64,000 nucleotides of DNA from Lineus longissimus. Its lineage: Eukaryota; Nemertea; Pilidiophora; Heteronemertea; Lineidae. Below are positions 55,970 through 64,000 of the stretch, one piece after another. A model generated the notes under the pieces. The model searched no databases, had not been told where the DNA came from, and saw only the letters and a list, made by a program, of their open reading frames with translations. Location: the NCBI RefSeq assembly GCF_910592395.1, contig NC_088323.1:3968001-4032000 (forward strand), read 5' to 3'. Numbering within the stretch: position 1 is the stretch's first letter; each line of letters begins with the position of its first letter. Both the position numbers and the translations under genes were made by a program.

Positions 55970-56436
55970 TACCGTATTTTCCGGATTATCCCCCGCACTG
56001 CCCTATGACCCGCACCCCCTTTGACCATTACCTAAAGCCACGCAAGACCCGCACCTGATTATGACCCGCACTGCTCCAAGACCCGCATTCTCCAAAAATA
56101 GTAAGCCATTCATTGATGTTGACATCCTAGAACCGCCATGTTTTTTTTAATTGTTAACCAAAGTGGATCAATTCCAGCATGGCCGTAACTATTTTCCCTA
56201 GCGGAGACATCACAAACTATGCGATCATGGCGGAAATATTGGTTGAAAACAATGCGAAAACGATGGACATAAATCCTTATCAAGTAACCAGTTTGGTCCC
56301 CTTTTTTTTCTTTGGGGTTGGGGCTTATCCCTCTCAGAATCCACGCAAGACCCGCACCTTTGTATTACCCGCACCCCCACTTTTTGGGCCTGTTTGAGGG
56401 CAAAAAGCCGCGGGTCATACGCCGGAAAATACGGTA
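55970..56436. mobile_element. TA-flanked inverted-repeat element, pogo/Tigger-like MITE
   Basis: The left end TACCGTATTTTCCGG is exactly mirrored by CCGGAAAATACGGTA at the right end. TA at each border fits the TA target duplication of Tc1/mariner-superfamily elements. The interior repeats GACCCGCACC and similar motifs several times. Elements with CCGTATTTTCCGG ends and GCGCACC/CGCACC-rich interiors are known as pogo/Tigger-type repeats in many animals. No transposase ORF is present, so the copy is non-autonomous. Confidence 0.75.
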
Positions 56437-57928
56437 CTTGTATCTTTGGTCCAAGGTAAAACCGGCAGAAATGGTTATAAATGCGCTTTAAACCAACACA
56501 TTCCATTTTTGTGGACTTTGCCAGTAACCAAGATCCCGGTTATAAAAGAGACGTGAAAATTCTGTGGATACAGTAAGCTTATATCATGATATGACTAATT
56601 TATGAGAATAGAAGTCCAAACTGTCTTCTTATCATACATGCAGTCTCCTGAGTCCTGTTCTTTCCCACACCAGCAGCTAGACCAGCACAGCAACAGGAAA
56701 CCGACTGACCGGACCTCGTTATTGAGCGCAATACGATTGTACTTGATCTGATAATCGTCAAAGAATCGGACAGCCATCTCCGTTCACATTCCGTTTCTCA
56801 TCTTCATCATCCCTAACTGGTCAACATCAAAGCTTTTGCGCCAAAGCTACTTGCCTCGTTTCCCTAATGCCTTTAACGGGGGACATTAGGATTGTCTTTG
56901 CTCTTATAAGAAGAAGTAGAGTTGGGAGGGAGCTTGGTTCAGCACCATCTTTGACTGGGGGGGGGGGGTATGTTATACTTTTGGGGGGGTATGTTATACT
57001 TTGGCAAGAAGAGGAATACATGTGCTCAGACTCGCTGCGTACAACTGAACGAACTCTTAGAGTGAGGAGAATATTGAACACAGCAGAGCAGTTTCCTAAA
57101 TTTTCAACCATCCGATTTATGGCCTTCAAAAGGAGTATAAACCTTATCTACAGCCATTAAACAGTTGATACATGTCGGAAAAACAAGCAAATTCAATAAC
57201 TCCCTTTGATTGCCAATATTACCAACCAGTAACCTGAGAATTTGATGTCAACCATCTCTGACAATGGGGCGATGTAATTATACGATCATATTGTCCAATC
57301 ACACATATGAGACCGCCCCGCCCTCCAGTATGCGGTAATCGATTAACGATTTACCACTCCACAAACTGCCTGCGGAGAAAGGTTAGACCTGACTACTCTC
57401 TTTTCTGCAGAGGTAATTTTTTTTGTTCTGATTAGTGACAAAAGTTGCTAGTCAGCGCTAATCTGCAGTGCACTTACTGCTGGCAGCACACACAGGTAAA
57501 AGCACTGGCACCATCACACCCGATAGTAATTTTTTGGTCTATTTTGGCGACACATTTTTTTCTTGTTATTCAACCTTTCGGTTCTCTAAAATCCTTCCCT
57601 CTTTCGGTTTTTCCAACAATTACCAATTCATATTTTGCAAACCAACAAAAAAAATCCCCGCTAGAAAAAGCCTTAACGAAATTGCACGAAAAACAAACTG
57701 AGAGAGAGTTCCAAAATTACCGCTCTAGTAAAAATGCCACATTTATTTGTCTTGACATTTGCAGGCTCAATTATGTGATCATATTATCCCATTTTCCTCT
57801 GAATCCTTAGGGGGGTGTTTCTTGCATTTCACACGTTACCTCCGGTGACATGAAAATAATCAATATTCCCAGAAGGAACGCCTTGAGGCAGAGACGCAGC
57901 CTGAGGAGGTTCTCTAAGAGAAGTGTAG

Positions 57929-58000
57929 GGCAACGGTAGTGCAGTGGAAGAGAGTCGGCCTCATGATCAAGAGGTCATGGGTTGGACTTCCGGTCGGGTT
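57929..58000 (+). mobile_element. tRNA-derived SINE head
   Basis: TAGTGCAGTGG (57937-57947) fits the RNA polymerase III A box, and GGTTGGACTTCC (57980-57991) resembles the B box, 43 bases apart. Between them CCTC-ATGATCAA-GAGG folds like an anticodon arm. The whole segment from GGCAACGG to CGGTCGGGTTAC reads as a degenerate tRNA, but the acceptor stem does not close, so it is a SINE head or pseudo-tRNA and not a working tRNA gene. Confidence 0.6.
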
Positions 58001-61000
58001 ACTTGATCAAATATTGACTAAAGAAAACCTTACCAAAAAAGCTTCATCATCCACACATCTCGCATCCTCAAAGTCAAAGTCAACAGAAGACCCCGCTACG
58101 CAAACATAATCACCCTGGTGCGTCATTATTTACGCCATAAATGAGTTAATGGCGACTGGCGGTAAATATATTCTGCACTTCAGAGACTGGAGAGTGATAA
58201 AATGAACGATAGTCATTTTCGGAGGTTTTGGTATATTTCACTGTTTTTAGGGGATGTGTTGAAGCAATAAGTTCAATCATAGGCAGGAAAATAGCTTGAG
58301 TTTTATCGCTAACTTCAGCCCTTTGATTCAAATTGATGCAGTACCAATCACAATAGACATACCGGAATTCGTGTATGTCATGTGTAATGCACAGGAAGCC
58401 TACAAGCAACCTACACGAATGCGTCAACCACAAACTACATGACCTTTGTGGTATTGGAGTTTCACCAATCTAAACATTGTTTTTGATGCAATGCACATGG
58501 TCGTTTTAAGCCATTCAAAGCATTCAACTAGGATTGACATGGTCATAACATCATTTCCTTGGCCATCCAACGTTGATAATTTCATTACGGCACACCAAAA
58601 TTGGAAATTATCAATAATCATCAATAATTATCAATACAACTGTCACACCTCAGGTTATATAAAGTATAAAGCCAGGGAACATCAGTTCAGCCTCAGATTT
58701 CATAATTAGCACATGCTTGTTCGCTGTGATGAGATGGAGTAATTCTTGCTATTGACTGAGAGGTGGTTGGGGTGACTGTAGATGATGTTGATGTCATGAT
58801 CTTATAGTCTGTTGCAGGAAGACGGGATTGATGGTCACCTCTGAGAGAGGTATTTGTCATTCCGGAGACCTCAGGACTCATCCAGAGAGTGGCTGTGGTT
58901 GGGTGTCCTGTACTTTCAGCTAATAATCAAAAGCTCCCTGGTCTGCACCCCTCCCCCATTCCCTCAGTCGACGTGTGACTCTTGGCAGATCTCTTTCTTA
59001 CTGGCCTTGCACTCCGCCCAGGTGTATAAACGGGTGCTGGTCAGAAATGCTCATGTTGCACACTGACCAAGCTGAGGTCTACTGAAAGTGGAAGTTTTCC
59101 AGATAGATGGGTTAAAGTGTGAAGTCAGAGTATCAGACCATAAGATCAAAACTTCAACTTTTACCTCACTATGCATGCATGTGGAAAAACACACTTTGTG
59201 AAAAATAGTCTTGAGTGGCATGGCAACCTTGCAGTTTTAAATCACAGCAAAAAGCATTCAAAATTAACATATCCCAGGCAAACTGGGAAACAAAAGACAT
59301 AAATCGACTGAGTCGAAGCAATTCATCATCGTCATGGGTAAACCATAAAAAATTGAAAGGTTGAAGAAAAACAACTGAACCTGTTCAACCAACCTGATGA
59401 TTTGTTTAGCATAAAAACAATACTTACAGAATTGTCCCAGACATAGTTTATTTGGGGTTTTGATGAAACTTTAAATGCCCAAATGATCGAAACAAAATGA
59501 AACGACGCATCATCAGCAGAGATACTCCACTGGCAAAATGTAACTGCAGATCCAGTCTACCATAAAAGATTAACACTCATGATACTCGAAGGAAACACAA
59601 CGTATTCAAACTACTGCATTGATCCTTTAAGGGGCTGTTCGTAGAATACATATGCACTGACTGGGAGGGAACTGGCAGAGGAGCAAGTTTGCACACAAAT
59701 AGTAGAAAGTATGATAAAATTCACATATCAGATTTCACACACGACCTGTATACAATGTAGAATGCATGGCTTACTGAAGAGGGTTACGGCCAGTCCAATA
59801 AGGTGCGTAAAGGGAGAAGAGGGTCCAAAAGTGCAAATACACTTATGTAAGTACCCGATAGATGGCCCCTTACCTAATGTAAGTGCCTGATATGTGTAAG
59901 TACCCTTATATGTAAGTACCTGATAGACGCCCTTACCTAATGTGCAAGACAGTATCATCTGTCTGGTCCACAGAAGTAAATTTGTCATCATAATGTTGAT
60001 GCCTCTTGGACAACAAGACCAATTTCATAATTCTAATATTTCATTTCATTTCGCCATTTCATTCTTGGTTCACCAGTAACTACAAAGAACGCTTTGATTC
60101 AGTCCCCATTGTTACATTCAAGAGTCTGTGCCCCAATTACGCTTATTTTTTAAGGATTTTGTTAGTCTGTCCCCAATAACTTCATGATGAACCACGTTTT
60201 CACATCATCTACTCCCGGCTCTTTTGAAAAAAGTGACATAGTGCGTTCTTGTGTAGTTTGAATATTATACTATTGACAGCTGCTCTACTAACAGTCATTT
60301 GCAGAATTTTCAGACCAGTCTGAAATCATCAGATCTGATAATTTCAAACTTTTGAAGTGGAATTCCCAATTTTTGAACGAACAGATTAAGCTTTTAAGGA
60401 TTACACAGGGTAGCAAGAAAATAAACCTGACAATAACGGACCAACAAGGCAACGAATTAACCCCGCCACAAATTATTACATCTCGACCAATCAGAAAGTG
60501 GCAAGCAAAACAAACCAAGCTTGCAATTTTGAATGAGAGAAAAGTGACACGATTTCTCACTCTGGGGTTGCATGTTAAGAAATCAATATCAATTTAGAAA
60601 CGTCATGTGATGCCGGGGACGCGTGCTAAGAAATAAACATTAATTTAGAAATGCGGGGTGATGCCGATTATTTTATTTCCATGGAAAGATTGATATGAGA
60701 GTAATATCACTTTTGAGTATGAAAATATTTGCCCGATTCATACCATAACATAAGAATGATGCGGTCCTTCATTATCGAGTGGGTTTAATAACACGGTTGT
60801 CAATGAGCCAAGGCTGAAAGTCTGAAATGTTTTTCTTGTACAAATATTGTCCTTAATCATGTTAATAGATATGCACTCACTAGTACTAAAATCAAAATAC
60901 CTCTAAAATGCTTAGTTTTGGTCCAAATTTGAAAATTCAAAGACCCACAGAGACTTGAGACAGAGATCTTTGCATTCTAACTACACAGTCAGCATAGTAA

Positions 61001-62169
61001 GAGGGAAAAGTCTGAAATATGCCTAAAATCGGACATTTGACATCCCTGAGATAATGAAGAAGTTGGTATTCAACATTATCCAGAAGTTGGCATGCAGAAA
61101 TGAACGTTTTCATCAAATAAATGGTGTGTTGACGGACACCAGACATTGAAAGCCGGGGAAAAATCACAACGTGAACCCCTAGCATTTCCCAGCATGACAT
61201 TTATGGAGCAATAAGTCTCTATTTTTCTTTGCGCTTAATCAGTCTTTGGGTCCATAATATGGTGATGGCATTTGCTTGGCTAATCAAAGCCGTAAATAGG
61301 CTGTCTCACTTCTGCTGCATTAGTTCAAGTCTGTATGTTCAAGTCTGTATATATAAACATCTTGATTAGACAAATAACAATAATATCGAGGTACTATATG
61401 CAATTTCTAACCAAGACCATTTACCATCAAGTCCTTGGTTGCGACACCAAGCGCAGCTGCAATAAAAACAAGGCTTAGCATATTTTCTATTGCAAACACT
61501 GATATCCTGTGAGCAAGGCCATAATTCCCTATCATCCGGCTCTGTCAATATCAGCTTTCCTAGTCAATTTTTTACACCCGAGCAAAGTTTTTCCTGTCAT
61601 CTGGATGCGATGGCTAAATTTTTGTCACATCAATCTTAACAGTTTCTTTCGTTGTCAGTTTTTCAACAGGCCTGGCATGATTTCTTGAGTATCATACACA
61701 TTTGCTGAGAATACCATCCCATCATGCACTGCATTTTTGTGCACTCAGTAAACTCAGATACTGACTCGAGACCTGCGTTGAATACCACAAATGAGTGATT
61801 ATCGTTGCATGCGATTCAAATTGCTCGTTCGCGGGGGCGTTTGGCCAACAAGAATCTTCACCTGACTGGTAAAGCCCTGCTTATGAAAAGAATATGAGAC
61901 CAACCAAAGCTAAAATGTCAAAGTAATTACAGCTGAGACTCAATATTGATTCATAACAAATCCCCAGTGGGCTGCGGTCGTCCAGGGTCAGATTGACCAC
62001 CGGTAACCAGACGAAGCTGTGGGAAATGCTGACAACCTGATGTGAACTACCTGTTTCGTTGTTGTATCCACACTACAGATCTGCTACCTGCATGAACAAC
62101 CAAACAATGAAGAAGAAGACCACTGGTAACATGATAGAAATGAGCTAGAGGTACACACAAATGCACACA

Positions 62170-62214
62170 AAGGCTATAAGTGTACCAGGGCCATTTAGTA
62201 CCACTTTATCTTAC
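62170..62214. mobile_element. MITE fragment (GGTAAGGT family)
   Basis: AGGCTATAAGTGTACCAGGG followed by TACCACTTTATCTTACC matches the right half of the family seen at 36449 and 63252. The left half is missing. A long C-run follows. Confidence 0.5.
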
Positions 62215-63251
62215 CCCCCCCCCCCCCCAAAAAAAAGGAGACTACAGAGATCATAACAAATTTAAGTCAAACTTACCTCCCAAAATTCAACGTTACATCT
62301 GATGTGAGAACCTATGACACCATTGCACGATTTCCCTGGTCAACATCCACCTGCAACACACAACTCAAACGCTTGATTACAACGCAATGAATATTTCATA
62401 AGCACACGAATAAACCAATCAGAGCGATTCCAATATCGCGCTAATTGAATCTGGCATCTTGGCTGACCGATATTAGCTTTGCGTCAGTATGCTGACAGTG
62501 GTTAACCACTACGGTATTCGACTGAAAATGAATTAACCGCCGATTTTCAAACCTAGCTCAGAGTTGCTCTGAGGTGATGTAATGCGTCTGTCTCGTGTGG
62601 TGCCACTGACCCAGTTACATCAACTTCAGCTGTAATGCTAGGAGTAGACATGCATAATGAATACACGAATGTATGCAAAGTATTACAAAACAACTCATCT
62701 GCGAAGACATAAAGACGTTTCGCCGCAATCATATCGTTTACCTATCACTTAATTCATCTGTGAAAATTTTATGACAATGTCTTCTTGAGAAACGGTTTGA
62801 ATACAACGGGAAAGAAATTCTGTACGTAATAATGCGCAGAGGGAAAGCGGCCCGAGTCCTGTGATGATTAAAACTGGAATGATGTAACAGACCGTCATCA
62901 CCTGGGATAAACTTGGTGACGCCAAAATATTGTTGAATTGAACACTGTGAATAGCATTGACCGACCATGTGTTCCTCAAATATTCAGAAACGGTTACAGG
63001 CTGCTGACACTAAGAGTATTTTTCATCAGCCTCATCCAGTTTCATTAAACATACAATGAACGTATCAGGTTTTCTTGCCGCACAAAACAAATCAATCAGA
63101 TCATTGATTACGAGTCAGATAAACAAAGGGTAGATTCCAGATTGGTTGAGAAACAATCAATTGCTCGTAATTGAAAATAATCGATGTTTTCTGCAGACGT
63201 CGGGAGTCAATAAAGCTGTCAATTATGAAAAGTCAATTTCAGCTTATTTAA

Positions 63252-63368
63252 AGGTAAGGTAATGTGATACAATCATAGCCTCGGTGTGCATTGATGGGTA
63301 CTACCAGTTATTTTCTACACTGTAGGGGCTATAATCAGGGCTTTAATTGCACCACTTTACCTTACCCC
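63252..63368. mobile_element. Small MITE, copy 2 (GGTAAGGT family)
   Basis: AGGTAAGGTAATGTGATA at the left is the imperfect inverse of CACTTTACCTTACCC at the right. The inner sequence ACAATCATAGCCTCGGTGTG, GCATTGATG and AGGGGCTATA is shared with the copy at 36449. Length about 117 bp. Confidence 0.7.
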
Positions 63369-63420
63369 TGCATCGATAGAAATGTGAAATATAAATTGCA
63401 AGTCCGCAGACCGCTTTACT

Positions 63421-63482
63421 TCATCAGTGAGAAGTTGCAGCCAAGGGTACCTCATCAGTGAGAAGTTGCAGCCAAGGGTACC
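63421..63482. repeat. Perfect 31-bp tandem duplication
   Basis: A 31-base unit starting TCATCAGTGAGAAGTTGCAG is repeated head to tail with no visible difference up to GGGTACC, about 50 bases beyond the MITE. Confidence 0.8.
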
Positions 63483-64000
63483 TTCCTGTGACCTCTATAA
63501 ATCAAAGCAACGGTAATGATGATAATAACAGCAGTTTGAAATCTAGTTTTTGGTAAAGGATGACGACCAAGAGACATTAATTGCCTCAACAAGATCAGAA
63601 AGCAAGCAATTTCCTCTTCATTTCTGTTTGATCTGAACCTAAGTTTGAAGAAATTAATTCCAAATAGTTATTTCTGTGCGCCAGTCTATGAAGCTTGAGA
63701 AAGCTATAAGGTGTAACGCTGCAATTTATAAACAAAATTTCTGCTTAGAATGAAGCAACGTCATCAGTCCCAAAAAATGTTTGACTTTGAAAAATGTTCA
63801 GAATTTTGAACTTATGAAAAAATTCAACTCTGAAAGATGAAAAAATGTCGAAGTCCAAATAACTTTCAGGCCACACCACACCAAACAAGAATGAACGACA
63901 TTTGGCATTCACGCTCCACCACAACGAAAGTTTCTTGCTTCAGCACACATTCAGAGATATTAATCTTCCGATGATAATCTGATCATTAACTAATTAATCA

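Larger units (their letters stand above)
56437..64000. other. Right-hand gene-poor region; no coding gene supported
   Basis: No ORF shows recognisable family features. Items seen: G-run direct duplication GGGGGTATGTTATACTTT (about 56965-57002), a tRNA-like SINE head (57929-58000), a 65-bp duplication around TGTAAGTACCYGATAGA (59846 and 59911), a MITE fragment (62170-62214), a full MITE (63252-63368), and a perfect 31-bp tandem duplication at 63421-63482. Confidence 0.35.

Noticed and set aside
57929-58000. Functional tRNA gene
   Set aside because: A- and B-box-like motifs are present but the acceptor stem does not pair and the B box is degenerate, so it was called a SINE head.

Overview
This is nuclear DNA from a bilaterian animal, most likely a marine invertebrate. 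The genes have many short introns with GT-AG borders, and their proteins align along their length with human orthologues. One gene, calaxin, serves motile cilia. The non-coding DNA is AT-rich and full of small transposons and tandem repeats. I cannot name the phylum from this window alone.

Layout. Positions 1-28,500 are gene-dense: methylmalonyl-CoA mutase (MMUT, minus strand, runs off the left edge), TACO1 (plus), DCAKD (minus), RBM48 (plus), CREB (plus), calaxin/CALAXIN (minus) and N-myristoyltransferase (NMT, plus). MMUT/TACO1, DCAKD/RBM48 and calaxin/NMT are divergent (head-to-head) pairs. TACO1/DCAKD and CREB/calaxin are convergent. Positions 28,715-30,783 hold a higher-order tandem satellite. 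Positions 30,784-41,693 have no gene I can support. At 41,694-42,180 is a 60-63 bp minisatellite directly downstream of the intronless ZC3H10 gene (42,220-43,545, minus). From there to 64,000 I found no gene, only dispersed repeats: a TA-flanked inverted-repeat element, a tRNA-like SINE head and copies of a small MITE.

How the genes relate. MMUT and TACO1 act in mitochondria, and DCAKD is predicted to make coenzyme A, the carrier MMUT needs. RBM48 is a minor-spliceosome factor. CREB is a cAMP-responsive bZIP factor. The calaxin/NMT promoter contains a perfect CREB site (TGACGTCA), and CRE-like sites lie upstream of CREB itself. The 173-bp DCAKD/RBM48 promoter is arranged as a near-perfect inverted repeat with opposed CCAAT boxes.

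Exon borders were read by eye from splice consensus and reading-frame continuity. Every coding model given closes in frame. Coding lengths are TACO1 316 aa, DCAKD 230 aa, RBM48 492 aa, CREB 305 aa, calaxin 216 aa, NMT 520 aa and ZC3H10 441 aa.
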